From NCBI GenBank assembly GCA_965229335.1, contig OZ245874.1, positions 4,898,001 to 4,962,000 on the forward strand: a DNA stretch of 64,000 nt, written 5' to 3'. Positions 16,753 through 24,603 of the stretch are shown piece after piece. Every line of letters begins with the position of its first letter. Position 1 is the stretch's first letter. This DNA comes from JAFKFH01 sp017307375. GTDB lineage: Bacteria; Pseudomonadota; Alphaproteobacteria; Ferrovibrionales; Ferrovibrionaceae. The notes under the pieces are model-generated. The model searched no databases. It was not told the origin of the DNA and worked only from the letters and a program-made list of their open reading frames with translations. Both the position numbers and the translations under genes were made by a program.

Positions 16753-17763
16753 TTACTCGGCCGCCGCGGCGGTCATGGCCTGGCGGGCGCGGCGCTTCTC
16801 CGCATGCGCCAGCGCCGCTTCGCGGACCCAGGCGCCATCGTCATGCGCCTTGCGGCGCTTCTTCATGCGGTCGCGATTGCACGGGCCGTTGCCGGCAAGG
16901 ACCTGATTGAACTCGGTCCAGTCGATCTCGCCGAACTCGTAATGGCCGGTTTCCCCGTTCCAGCGCAGATCCGGGTCCGGTACGGTCAGGCCGAGAAACT
17001 CGGCCTGCGGCACGGTCACGTCGACGAACTTCTGGCGCAGTTCGTCGTTCGACACGCGCTTGATCTTCCAGGCCATGTTCTGCGACGAGTGCAGCGAGGC
17101 GGCGTCCGACGGGCCGAACATCATCAGCGACGGCCACCACCAGCGGTTCAGCGCTTCCTGGGCCATCCGCTTCTGTTCGGCCGTCCCCTGCGACAGCGCG
17201 ATCATGATCTCGTAGCCCTGGCGCTGATGGAAACTCTCCTCCTTGCACACGCGAATCATCGCGCGCGCATAGGGCCCATAGGAACAGCGGCAAAGCGGCA
17301 CCTGGTTCATGATCGCCGCGCCGTCGACCAGCCAGCCGATCGCGCCGACATCGGCCCAGGTCGGCGTCGGGTAGTTGAAGATCGATGAATACTTGGCCTT
17401 GCCCGTCAGCAACTGGTCGATCAACTCGGCGCGCGAGATGCCGAGGGTCTCGGCCGCCGAGTAGAGATAGAGGCCATGGCCGCCTTCGTCCTGCACCTTG
17501 GCCAGCAGGATCATCTTGCGGCGCAGGCTGGGGGCGCGGGTGATCCAGTTGCCCTCGGGCAGCATGCCGACGATCTCGGAATGGGCGTGCTGGGAAATCT
17601 GCCGGATCAGCGTCTTGCGATAGCCTTCGGGCATCCAGTCGGTCGGTTCGACCTTCTCTTCGGCATCGATGCGCGACTGGAAGCGCTGCATCAGCGCCGA
17701 ATTGCGATCTTCCAGCGGAATCGACTTGTCGCCGGCCTCGATGTTGAGCCCCTGGGTATACAT
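16753..17763 (-). CDS. paaA: Phenylacetyl-CoA epoxidase catalytic subunit PaaA
   Basis: PaaA carries the di-iron site that epoxidises the ring of phenylacetyl-CoA. The 336-residue protein has the ferritin-like ligand motifs AKVQDEGGHGLYLYSAAE (Glu and His) and RVCKEESFHQRQGYE (Glu, Glu, His), plus HAHSEIVGMLPEGNW. It is the first gene of paaABCDE. The other phenylacetate genes (paaK, paaG, paaZ, paaJ, paaI) are not in this window, so the pathway must be completed elsewhere. An imperfect inverted repeat upstream may be the operator. Confidence 0.95.
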   Translation of the reverse strand: MYTQGLNIEAGDKSIPLEDRNSALMQRFQSRIDAEEKVEPTDWMPEGYRKTLIRQISQHAHSEIVGMLPEGNWITRAPSLRRKMILLAKVQDEGGHGLYLYSAAETLGISRAELIDQLLTGKAKYSSIFNYPTPTWADVGAIGWLVDGAAIMNQVPLCRCSYGPYARAMIRVCKEESFHQRQGYEIMIALSQGTAEQKRMAQEALNRWWWPSLMMFGPSDAASLHSSQNMAWKIKRVSNDELRQKFVDVTVPQAEFLGLTVPDPDLRWNGETGHYEFGEIDWTEFNQVLAGNGPCNRDRMKKRRKAHDDGAWVREAALAHAEKRRARQAMTAAAAE

Positions 17764-17805
17764 CGCCTTGCGCCCTCCCTCGGGATCTGCTTGGCGGCCA
17801 TCATA

Positions 17806-17841
17806 TCACAGAAAAAATCAAATGATCCAATTTTCTTGTGA
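17806..17841. promoter_or_regulatory. Imperfect inverted repeat upstream of paaA
   Basis: TCACAGAAAA at 17806-17815 faces TTTTCTTGTGA at 17831-17841, an inverted repeat with a one-base bulge in an AT-rich stretch 43-78 bases upstream of the paaA start. It is a candidate operator for a phenylacetyl-CoA-responsive repressor such as PaaR or PaaX. Neither regulator gene is in the window, and I do not recognise the site as a described consensus. Confidence 0.4.
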
Positions 17842-17849
17842 CATGTCCG

Positions 17850-17880
17850 GGCAAAAAGAAGGCGGTCACAACGACCGCCT
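17850..17880 (-). terminator. Rho-independent terminator of the carbonic anhydrase gene
   Basis: Read on the minus strand, a perfect 8-bp stem (AGGCGGTC paired with GACCGCCT, 5-base loop, 17860-17880) is followed by TTCTTTTTG. It begins 9 bases after the carbonic anhydrase stop. It separates that gene from the paa operon, so paaA needs its own promoter just downstream. Confidence 0.85.
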
Positions 17881-17888
17881 CCCTGAAG

Positions 17889-18593
17889 TCAGACGAGCTG
17901 GACGCGGCCCGTCGCAATCTCGTAGATCGCGCCGACGATGCGAATCTTACCGTCCCGCACCTTCTCGGTGATGATCGGCCGGGCCTGCTGCAGGCGATGC
18001 ACGTTGAGGCGCACGTTCTCGACGATCGCTTCGTCCAGCAGGTTGGCCGGCTTGCGGCGCTTGGCCGATTCCACCGCCGGCTTGATCGAGCGGATCAGCT
18101 GCGGCAGATGGCCCGGCAGCTTGGCATTGTCCTGCAGCACCTTGATCGCGGCATCGACGGCACCGCAGGCGCTGTGGCCGAGCACCATCACCAGCGGCGT
18201 GCCGAGGAAGCGCGTGGCGTATTCGAGCGAGGCAAGCCCGTCGTCGTTGACGAAGTTGCCGGCCAGCCGCACCGAGAAGATGTCGCCCTGGCTCTGGTCG
18301 AAGGCCAGTTCCGCACCAACCCGGGCATCGGCGCAGGAAAGGACGGCGGCGATCGGATACTGCGAGGTGGCACGCGCGGCACGACCGGCCGAGAAGTCAC
18401 GCTCCTGCGGCGCGTTGGCGACATAGCGCGCATTGCCGTCCATCAGGCGCTTGAGCGCCTCGTCCGGCGAAATCGCATTCGGCGCCTGCGCCGCGGCAGG
18501 CAGGCTGAACAGTCCGGCTGCGGCAGCGGCACCGGCCGCGAGCTTGAGCATTCCACGGCGCGACGACGTCGCGGGCGGGCAGAGTTCACACAT
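17889..18593 (-). CDS. Beta-class carbonic anhydrase with Tat-type signal peptide
   Basis: The 234-residue protein interconverts CO2 and bicarbonate. The zinc site is visible as VLSCADARV (Cys plus the Asp-Arg dyad) and GHSACGAV (His and Cys). Before the catalytic domain is SSRRGMLKLAAGAAAAAGLF, a twin-arginine-type signal with probable cleavage after AAAQA, which predicts periplasmic location. ATG at 18593 has GGGGG about 9 bases upstream; a TTG two codons earlier is too close to that site. A promoter lies upstream and a strong terminator follows, so it is monocistronic. Confidence 0.92.
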   Translation of the reverse strand: MCELCPPATSSRRGMLKLAAGAAAAAGLFSLPAAAQAPNAISPDEALKRLMDGNARYVANAPQERDFSAGRAARATSQYPIAAVLSCADARVGAELAFDQSQGDIFSVRLAGNFVNDDGLASLEYATRFLGTPLVMVLGHSACGAVDAAIKVLQDNAKLPGHLPQLIRSIKPAVESAKRRKPANLLDEAIVENVRLNVHRLQQARPIITEKVRDGKIRIVGAIYEIATGRVQLV

Positions 18594-18628
18594 GTCCAAA
18601 TACCCCCAAAGCTATGTAGAACAGTGAC

Positions 18629-18656
18629 ACCTTACGCAAGATGACACGAATGCCAA
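18629..18656 (-). promoter_or_regulatory. Predicted sigma70-type promoter of the carbonic anhydrase gene
   Basis: On the minus strand TTGGCA (18656-18651) and TAAGGT (18634-18629) are separated by 16 bases, about 36 bases upstream of the ATG. This is a consensus-like -35/-10 pair chosen by eye. Confidence 0.45.
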
Positions 18657-18676
18657 TTGATAAGTAGCATTAGGGG

Positions 18677-20734
18677 TCAGGACTTCGCGTTATTGGACGA
18701 TTGCTTCATCAGCCACCGATAAGCCGGCAGCGTCAGGAACTCGACAAAGTGCTCGGCCTCGATCAGATCGCGCAGGATCTTCGAGGCGTCGCCATATTTG
18801 CCGCGGGCGAAGCGATCGGGGCCGACCAGACGCTCGATCCGCGCCAGTTCCTCCTTCATCAGCTGCCGGACCAGCGGCTTCGTGACCTTGGTGCCGTCAT
18901 CGAGCCGGGCACCATGGCGCAGTTGCTGCCAGATCTGGGCACGGCTGATCTCGGCCGTGGCCACATCCTCCATCAGGTTGTAGAGCGGCACGCAGCCGAT
19001 GCCGCGCATCCAGGCCTCCAGATAGGCGATGCCGATCGTCAGGTTCAGGCGCAGCCCCGCCTCGGTCGCGACGCCGGCCGGCGGGGTCAGCAGATCGGCC
19101 GCCGCGACATTGACGTCCTGGCGCTTGCGGGCGATCTGGTTCGGCCCCTTCGCGACCTTCTCGAACTCGACGCGCGCGATCGGCACCAGCCCGGGATGGG
19201 CGATCCAGGTCCCGTCATAGCCTTCGCTGGCCTCACGCTCCTTGTCGGCACGCACCTTGACCATCGCCATGCCGTTGGCCACGGCGTCGTCCTTGATCGG
19301 GATCTGCGCCGCCATCCCGCCGATCGCGTGGACTTCGCGGCGATGGCAGGTCTTGATCAGCAACTGGCTCAACGCCCGCATCATCGGCACGGCCATCGTG
19401 ATCTGCGCCCGGTCGGGCAACAGGCACTGCGGATCTTCGGCGAACTTCTTGATATAGCTGAAGATGTAGTCCCAGCGGCCGCAGTTCAGCCCCGCGGCAT
19501 GATCGCGCAGCTCCCACAGGATCTCGTCCATCTCGAAGGCGGCGGTGATCGTCTCGATCAGCACGGTGGCCCTGATCCTGCCCCGCTCGATCCCCAGCAC
19601 GCTCTGGGCGTAGACGAACACGTCGTTCCACAATCTCGCCTCGAGATGGCTTTCGAGCTTGGGCAGATAGAAATATGGGCCGGAGCCGCGGGCGATCAGC
19701 CGCTTGTGATTGTGGAACAGGTAGAGCCCGAAATCGAACAGCGTCGCCGCCAGCGGTTTGCCGTCGACCACGACGTGCGCCTCGTCGAGATGCCAGCCGC
19801 GGGGCCGGACCATCAGCACGGCATTTTCGGAATTGAGGCGATAGAGACGGCCGGTCGCGGGGTCGTCGTAACGGATCTGGCCACGCACCGCATCGCGCAG
19901 ATTGATCTGGCCATCGATCAGGTTGCGCCAGAACGGGGCGGCACAATCCTCGAAATCGGCCATGAAAACCTTGGCGCCGGAATTCAGCGCATTGATGATC
20001 ATCTTGCGATCGGTCGGGCCGGTGATCTCGACCCGCCGGTCGATCAGGTCGCGCGGTAGCGGCGCCACCTTCCAGTCACCGTCCCGGATTTCGGCCGTCT
20101 CGGCGAGGAAATCGGGCTTTTCACCCTTGTCGAGACGCTGCTGGCGCTTTTCGCGCAGCTTCAGCAACTCGATCCGGCGTGGCCCGAAACGGCGTTCGAG
20201 ATCGGCGAGGAAGGCCAGCGCCTCGGGCGTCAGGATCTGCTCGTAGCCGGGCTTGAGCGGCCCGACGAGTTGCACCCCGGGGGGCAGCCGCTCCAACAGT
20301 GCCTCGGTCACTGCGACACGCGGCGCCGCGGCCTTGACCACACCATGCGCCTGGACCAGCGGTCGGACCGGCGGTTCAGCCACGGGCGGCCGAACCGGTG
20401 GCGGCGGGGTCACCAGGGCGGCGGCAATGATCGTCGCTGGTGCGGCCGGTTTCGATTTCGGCTTGGCAACGGGTTTCGCCGGGCGCTTGGGCTTTGCCGC
20501 GACCTTCGGCGCTGGCTTGGCGGCCTTGGGCGGTGGCATTTTGGTCTTGCCCGCCGCCGGCTTGGCCGCAGACTTCTTGGCTGCGGCGGGCTTGGCGGGT
20601 GGCGGCTTCTTCGGGGCGGCCGGCTTGCCGGTGGCCGGTTTCGGCTTCGGGATGGCGGCCTTGGCGCTCACCCTGGCGGGGGCCGCCTTGCGGGCGGCGG
20701 CTTGGGCATTCCTGCTCTTGTTCTTGGCGGCCAT
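18677..20734 (-). CDS. aceB: Malate synthase A with a long Lys/Ala/Pro-rich N-terminal extension
   Basis: The enzyme condenses glyoxylate with acetyl-CoA to malate in the glyoxylate shunt. The 685-residue protein carries a complete malate synthase A core from about residue 150: LVGPLKPGYEQILTPEALAF, FMADFEDCAAPFW, VLMVRPRGWHL with the catalytic Arg, and the family signature RDHAAGLNCGRWDYIFS. Malate synthase A is normally about 530 residues. Here the first 140 or so are extra; residues 1-100 are almost only Lys, Ala and Pro (KPAAPKKPPPAKPAAAKKSA), like a histone H1 tail. ATG at 20734 has GGGGAG upstream, so the tail appears to be translated. No isocitrate lyase gene is present. Confidence 0.93.
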   Translation of the reverse strand: MAAKNKSRNAQAAARKAAPARVSAKAAIPKPKPATGKPAAPKKPPPAKPAAAKKSAAKPAAGKTKMPPPKAAKPAPKVAAKPKRPAKPVAKPKSKPAAPATIIAAALVTPPPPVRPPVAEPPVRPLVQAHGVVKAAAPRVAVTEALLERLPPGVQLVGPLKPGYEQILTPEALAFLADLERRFGPRRIELLKLREKRQQRLDKGEKPDFLAETAEIRDGDWKVAPLPRDLIDRRVEITGPTDRKMIINALNSGAKVFMADFEDCAAPFWRNLIDGQINLRDAVRGQIRYDDPATGRLYRLNSENAVLMVRPRGWHLDEAHVVVDGKPLAATLFDFGLYLFHNHKRLIARGSGPYFYLPKLESHLEARLWNDVFVYAQSVLGIERGRIRATVLIETITAAFEMDEILWELRDHAAGLNCGRWDYIFSYIKKFAEDPQCLLPDRAQITMAVPMMRALSQLLIKTCHRREVHAIGGMAAQIPIKDDAVANGMAMVKVRADKEREASEGYDGTWIAHPGLVPIARVEFEKVAKGPNQIARKRQDVNVAAADLLTPPAGVATEAGLRLNLTIGIAYLEAWMRGIGCVPLYNLMEDVATAEISRAQIWQQLRHGARLDDGTKVTKPLVRQLMKEELARIERLVGPDRFARGKYGDASKILRDLIEAEHFVEFLTLPAYRWLMKQSSNNAKS

Positions 20735-20824
20735 CGCACTCCCCAACGCTTCGACGGAAAGCTTCGAGACTGCGGGCCGACTTGCCGCCGGCGACTCGCG
20801 ACGGCAGGGGTCGACCGCCCGGCT

Positions 20825-20852
20825 ATTGTCGGAAAAGGCTGGGCAAGGTCAA
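20825..20852 (-). promoter_or_regulatory. Predicted sigma70-type promoter of malate synthase
   Basis: TTGACC (20852-20847) and GACAAT (20830-20825) on the minus strand are 16 bases apart and would give a leader of roughly 85 bases. The pair lies in the gap between the adenylate cyclase stop and the malate synthase start, so malate synthase need not depend on read-through. Confidence 0.45.
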
Positions 20853-20885
20853 TGGCGGGACAAGAAGATCGTCCCAATCAAGCAC

Positions 20886-21956
20886 TTAACTGGCGGATTT
20901 TGCTGCGAGAAGCTCGTAGATGCGCTCTTGCCTGGCACGGCCGTGCAGCGAGACCAGGTCGATCTCGCGGAACTCGAACTCGCCCCCGGCGGCCAGGGCC
21001 GTAGCCTCGTTCACCAGGATCCGCGTCCCGTGCTGCTTGTTGGCGGCCTCGAGCCGGGCAGCGACGTTCACCGTGTCGCCCAGCACGGTGTAGTTGGTCG
21101 CAATCTCGGTCCCGACATTGCCGGCGACCACGTCGCCGGTGGCGATACCGACCCGGATGTCGATCCGGTCGAGGCGCTCCTGGTCGAGCCCGAGGGCATC
21201 CTTCAGCGCCAGGCGCAGTTCGTCGAGCCGGGCGCGCTGGGCCAGCGCCGCCGCGCAGGCCCGCCGCGCATGGTCGCCGCCGGTATGGAACGGGGCGCCC
21301 CAGAAGGCCATGATCGCGTCGCCGATATACTTGTCGATGATGCCGAGCTGGTCGAGCACCGGCGTCGACATCTGGCCGAGGTAGAGATTGACCAGGTCGA
21401 TCACCTGCTCCGGCGCCAGATGCTCGGACATGCTGGTGAAGCCCTGCAGGTCGCAGAACAGGACCGACATGGCGCCGCGTTGGGCCCGCTGGTCGGTACC
21501 GCCGGCCAGGATCAGTTCGACGATCCGTGGATCGACATAGCGGTTGAACAGCTTCTTCAGCTTCTTGCGCTTGTAGCGCTCGCTGACGTCGGAGAACACG
21601 ACGATCACGCCGATCTTGCGGCCGTCCTGCTCCTCGCCATCGCGCAGCAAGGTCGTCGATACCAGCAGATTGCGGTGCTCGCCCCCGACGTTGACATGGA
21701 TCTCGGCGGAATCGCCGGACTCATCGTTCTCGTCGTCGTAGATCGCGCGCAGCACGAGGTCGTTGAACTCGTCGGACAGGTTTTCGGCGAAGAAGACTTC
21801 GGCGAAGGTCTGGCCCTTGGCCCCCTCCGGATCGATGCCGAGCAGTTGACCGGCAGCGCGGTTGAAGGTCGTGATGTGGCCTTCCAGGTCGAGGGTGATG
21901 ACCCCCTCGGTCATGCCGGCGATGATGCGGCGATGGATCTCGATCTCGTCGGCCAT
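20886..21956 (-). CDS. PAS-domain class III adenylate/guanylate cyclase
   Basis: The 356-residue protein has an N-terminal PAS domain (about 8-125: GMTEGVITLDLEGHITTFN, ending VVFSDVSERYK) and a class III cyclase domain (about 160-350). Metal aspartates lie in LFCDLQGFTSMSE (Asp169) and DKYIGDAIMAFWG (Asp213). Lys209 and the LGDTVNVAARLE motif point to ATP over GTP. There is no membrane segment, so it is cytosolic and the PAS domain would sense a ligand or redox signal. The upstream STAS gene ends 9 bases away, so they form one operon. Confidence 0.9.
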   Translation of the reverse strand: MADEIEIHRRIIAGMTEGVITLDLEGHITTFNRAAGQLLGIDPEGAKGQTFAEVFFAENLSDEFNDLVLRAIYDDENDESGDSAEIHVNVGGEHRNLLVSTTLLRDGEEQDGRKIGVIVVFSDVSERYKRKKLKKLFNRYVDPRIVELILAGGTDQRAQRGAMSVLFCDLQGFTSMSEHLAPEQVIDLVNLYLGQMSTPVLDQLGIIDKYIGDAIMAFWGAPFHTGGDHARRACAAALAQRARLDELRLALKDALGLDQERLDRIDIRVGIATGDVVAGNVGTEIATNYTVLGDTVNVAARLEAANKQHGTRILVNEATALAAGGEFEFREIDLVSLHGRARQERIYELLAAKSAS

Positions 21957-21965
21957 CGGCCGGCC

Positions 21966-22298
21966 TCAGCCCGCGGCCAGCGCCTCGGCGCGGGTGCCGC
22001 GGATCTGGAGGATCTTGGAGAAGCCGGAGATATCGAACACTTCCCGGATCGACGGCTTCATCCCGCACAGCACCAAGCTGCCGTTGCCCGACTTGAGCTG
22101 CTTGACCAGCATCAGCACGACGCGCAGCCCGGCCGAACTGATATACTCGATTTGCGAGAGATCGACGACGACCCGGGTCTCGCCGTTCCGGACGAAGTCG
22201 GTGACGGTCTTCTCGAAAACCGTGGCGTTGTTGCTGTCGAGGCGTCCCGCGGGAATGACCACGAACGTGGTGTCGACCTTTTCCGTGGTGATCTGCAT
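21966..22298 (-). CDS. STAS-domain protein (anti-sigma factor antagonist-like)
   Basis: The 110-residue protein is one STAS domain: VVIPAGRLDSNNATVFEKTV, then VVVDLSQIEYISSAGLRVVL with the usual phosphorylatable serine in SSAG, and LVLCGMKPSIREVFDISGF. These proteins act as phosphorylation switches that bind anti-sigma kinases or partner enzymes. No SpoIIAB/RsbW-type kinase is beside it. The next gene downstream is the PAS-cyclase, suggesting the two form a signalling module. Confidence 0.9.
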   Translation of the reverse strand: MQITTEKVDTTFVVIPAGRLDSNNATVFEKTVTDFVRNGETRVVVDLSQIEYISSAGLRVVLMLVKQLKSGNGSLVLCGMKPSIREVFDISGFSKILQIRGTRAEALAAG

Positions 22299-22377
22299 CG
22301 CCCCTGACCGTGCTCCGCCTGCCGTCGTCGTGCCGCTTCGCTGCGCGCGGCTCGCGCGCCGCCAGGATGGATAGCCC

Positions 22378-22920
22378 TTAAGCGCTGCCTTTGTCTACCC
22401 CGCCCGTCGGCGCGGCCGGGGCCGGGGCCGGCGTCGCCGGGGCCGCGCTCTGAACAGGGCCTCCCGTGCCCGAACCGGGGCGGCCGATGGTCACGCTGTC
22501 GCCCTGGCTGCCGACGGGACTGGCCGGCTGACCGGGGACAGGCTGACCGGCTGTCGGTTGACCGGCTGTCGGTTGACCGGCCGCCGTATCGATCCGCCCC
22601 CCGCTCGGCGACACCGAAGGTGGCTGCAGGTTGCGATACTCCCGCACCACCTTCTCGCTGGGATATTGTTGCTGCAATTCGCCGGTCGCGCTGTCCCGGT
22701 ACTGCGTGATAACGAGACCCGAGGTCGGATCGATCGTTATGAAGGGCGACACGTACTGTTCCCGTGGGGTCTCGGTGCCGCCGTTATTCGCAGTACCACC
22801 GCTGCCGCCGCCCTGCGCGGGCGTGGTCACAGGCGCGACGGTGGGCCGCGACGGCTCCGCCGTGGGCCGCTGGGCCGCCAGTGTCTCCGGCGGCAACGGC
22901 TGAATACGAAGATCCAACAC
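22378..22920 (-). CDS. Hypothetical Pro/Gln-rich protein with GQPTA repeats and a FlaG-like core
   Basis: The 180-residue product has a low-complexity N-terminus, a compact central segment (SPFITIDPTSGLVITQYRD, then GELQQQYPSEKVVREYR), and a C-terminus rich in Gly, Pro and Ala with GQPTA repeats. The central segment is faintly like the flagellar FlaG fold (a D-x-x-TGE followed by a P-x-E-K/E-V pattern), but no flagellar genes are nearby, so function is unknown. I chose the GTG at 22920 because AGAAGGAG lies 8 bases upstream; no ATG gives a comparable site. Confidence 0.6.
   Translation of the reverse strand: MLDLRIQPLPPETLAAQRPTAEPSRPTVAPVTTPAQGGGSGGTANNGGTETPREQYVSPFITIDPTSGLVITQYRDSATGELQQQYPSEKVVREYRNLQPPSVSPSGGRIDTAAGQPTAGQPTAGQPVPGQPASPVGSQGDSVTIGRPGSGTGGPVQSAAPATPAPAPAAPTGGVDKGSA
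22526..22585. repeat. 15-bp tandem repeat, four units, within the hypothetical gene
   Basis: Four consecutive 15-bp units (two copies close to GGTTGACCGGCTGTC, two diverged) encode the pentapeptide unit G-Q-P-x-x on the minus strand. Because the period is a multiple of three, copy changes would keep the frame, so length variation between strains is expected. Confidence 0.8.
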
Positions 22921-23065
22921 GGCTGTCACTCCTTCTGGATAGCCGTTCGAGTGGCGACAATCTATCATAGCCGTTGGCTACATGCAAATTTGTCTTGACA
23001 TGCCCGATTTGCGGGCAGCACGAAGCCACGTTTACGAATCGTTTTACACCTGTCCGGGAATTTCG

Positions 23066-23563
23066 ATGACCGTGCCCGCCTGGCGGCCGATGGCCGAGGT
23101 TGATATCGACGCCGTCGAACGGATCGCCGCCTTGATCCATCCGTCGTTCCACGAACGCCCCGAAGTCTTTGTCGAGCGCCTTGCCCTGTTTCCGGCCGGC
23201 AGCCTGATTGCCGATGACCGCGGGGAACCCGTCGGCTATGCCGTTGCCCATCCCTGGCGGCTGGGTCGGCCGCCGGCGCTGGACAGCCTGCTGGGCGCGA
23301 TACCGTCCGAGGCGGACTGCCTTTATCTGCACGACGTCGCCATCCTGCCGCGGGCTCGCGGTCGCCAACTCACCGAGCGGCTGGTGCAGCGGCTGCGCGA
23401 CCTGGCCGCGGCGCTGGATCTCGGGCGGCTGGCGCTGACCTCCGTCAACTCGACCGCGGCGATGTGGGCGCGCTACGGGTTCGCGACGGTCGCGCCCGAT
23501 GCGGCCCTGGCCGCGAAGCTTGCCACCTATGGCGATGATGCCGTCTACATGGAGACGCCGTGA
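23066..23563 (+). CDS. GNAT-family N-acetyltransferase
   Basis: The product (165 residues from ATG 23066) has the acetyl-CoA binding signature of GNAT proteins: LYLHDVAILPRARGRQLTERLVQ, where R-A-R-G-R is the pyrophosphate loop, followed by LALTSVNSTAAMWARYGF, the usual last strand. A longer in-frame start at 22982 exists. The shorter start gives the conventional N-terminus (VPAWRPMAEVDIDAVERIA), though its ribosome-binding site is weak. It stands alone between the divergent repeat protein and the PLP enzyme. The acceptor substrate is unknown. Confidence 0.82.
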   Translation: MTVPAWRPMAEVDIDAVERIAALIHPSFHERPEVFVERLALFPAGSLIADDRGEPVGYAVAHPWRLGRPPALDSLLGAIPSEADCLYLHDVAILPRARGRQLTERLVQRLRDLAAALDLGRLALTSVNSTAAMWARYGFATVAPDAALAAKLATYGDDAVYMETP

Positions 23564-23637
23564 CGACGCGAAATTGCCGCGCGAACCTGGCCCGGTTTGC
23601 GAAATGACCGCGATCCCGGCAGCCTAGAGTTCCGGCC

Positions 23638-24600
23638 ATGACCGACGCCACACCCGATCCGCAAGCGATCGCCGCCGCCGCGGCCGCGATCCTGCCCGAA
23701 TTCCGCGCCACCCCGCTGGTCCGCCACGACACACTCGACGACGACACCGGCGCGCATGTGTGGGCCAAGGTGGAAAGCCTGACGCCGATCCGCTCGTTCA
23801 AGGGTCGCGGCGCCGACTGGTTCATGACGCGTGCCGCAGACGATGGTGACGATCGCCCGCTGGTCGCCGCCTCGGCCGGCAATTTCGGCCAGGGCCTCGC
23901 CTACGTCGCCGCCCGTCGCGGCCGCAAGCTGACCGTGTTTGCCGCCGAGACCGCAAACCGCCTGAAGGTCGCGGCGATGCGGCGCCTGGGGGCCGAGATC
24001 CGCCTGGCCGGCCACGATTTCGACGCGGCCAAGGATGCGGCGCGCGCCCATGCCGACAAGATCGGCGGCCGCTTCGTCGAGGACGGCGCCGAAGCGGCGA
24101 TCGCCGAGGGTGCGGGAACCATCGCCTGGGAAATCGACGCCGCGGGGGTGCACCCCGATTTTATGCTGATCCCCCTCGGCAATGGCGCGCTGGCTACCGG
24201 CATGGGCGCCTGGATCAAGTCGACCGGCGCGGCAACCCGGGTCATCGCGGTGGCTGCCACCGGGGCACCGGCAATGGCCCAGTCGTTCGCCGCCGGACGG
24301 TGTGTCGAGACGGCGGAAGCGGCCACCATCGCCGATGGCATCGCCGTGCGGGTGCCGGTACCGGCGGCAGTCGCGGCCATGACCGGCACGATCGACGAGG
24401 TGATGACCGTCGGCGAACAGGCGATCCGCGATGCGATGCGACTGGTGCATCGCCGCCTCGGGCTGGTGGTCGAGCCTGCGGGGGTCGCAGGCCTCGCCGC
24501 ACTGATCAGCCACCGCGACCGTTTCTCGGGATCCACGATCGCCACGCCGCTCTGCGGCGGCAACCTGACCGACGAGCAGATCGCAAGCTGGCTGGCCTGA
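23638..24600 (+). CDS. PLP-dependent threonine dehydratase-like lyase (fold type II)
   Basis: The 320-residue protein is of the serine/threonine dehydratase family. PLP lysine lies in PIRSFKGRGADWF (about 60), substrate-carboxylate residues in ASAGNFGQGLAYVA (about 83), and the phosphate loop in IPLGNGALATG (about 180). SFKGRG rather than the more usual SFKxRGA suggests a divergent paralogue. Products of the family are alpha-keto acids plus ammonia. It ends 4 bases before the convergent desaturase stop. A second family member is at 28314. Confidence 0.85.
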   Translation: MTDATPDPQAIAAAAAAILPEFRATPLVRHDTLDDDTGAHVWAKVESLTPIRSFKGRGADWFMTRAADDGDDRPLVAASAGNFGQGLAYVAARRGRKLTVFAAETANRLKVAAMRRLGAEIRLAGHDFDAAKDAARAHADKIGGRFVEDGAEAAIAEGAGTIAWEIDAAGVHPDFMLIPLGNGALATGMGAWIKSTGAATRVIAVAATGAPAMAQSFAAGRCVETAEAATIADGIAVRVPVPAAVAAMTGTIDEVMTVGEQAIRDAMRLVHRRLGLVVEPAGVAGLAALISHRDRFSGSTIATPLCGGNLTDEQIASWLA

Positions 24601-24603
24601 GCC

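Noticed and set aside
18677..20734. Malate synthase extension as a separate upstream gene fused by a sequencing error
   Set aside because: The frame is continuous from a start with its own GGGGAG site, and the tail joins the core without a stop or frame change.
22526..22585. Short tandem repeat considered as a CRISPR array
   Set aside because: Units are contiguous 15-mers without unique spacers and lie in frame inside a coding sequence.
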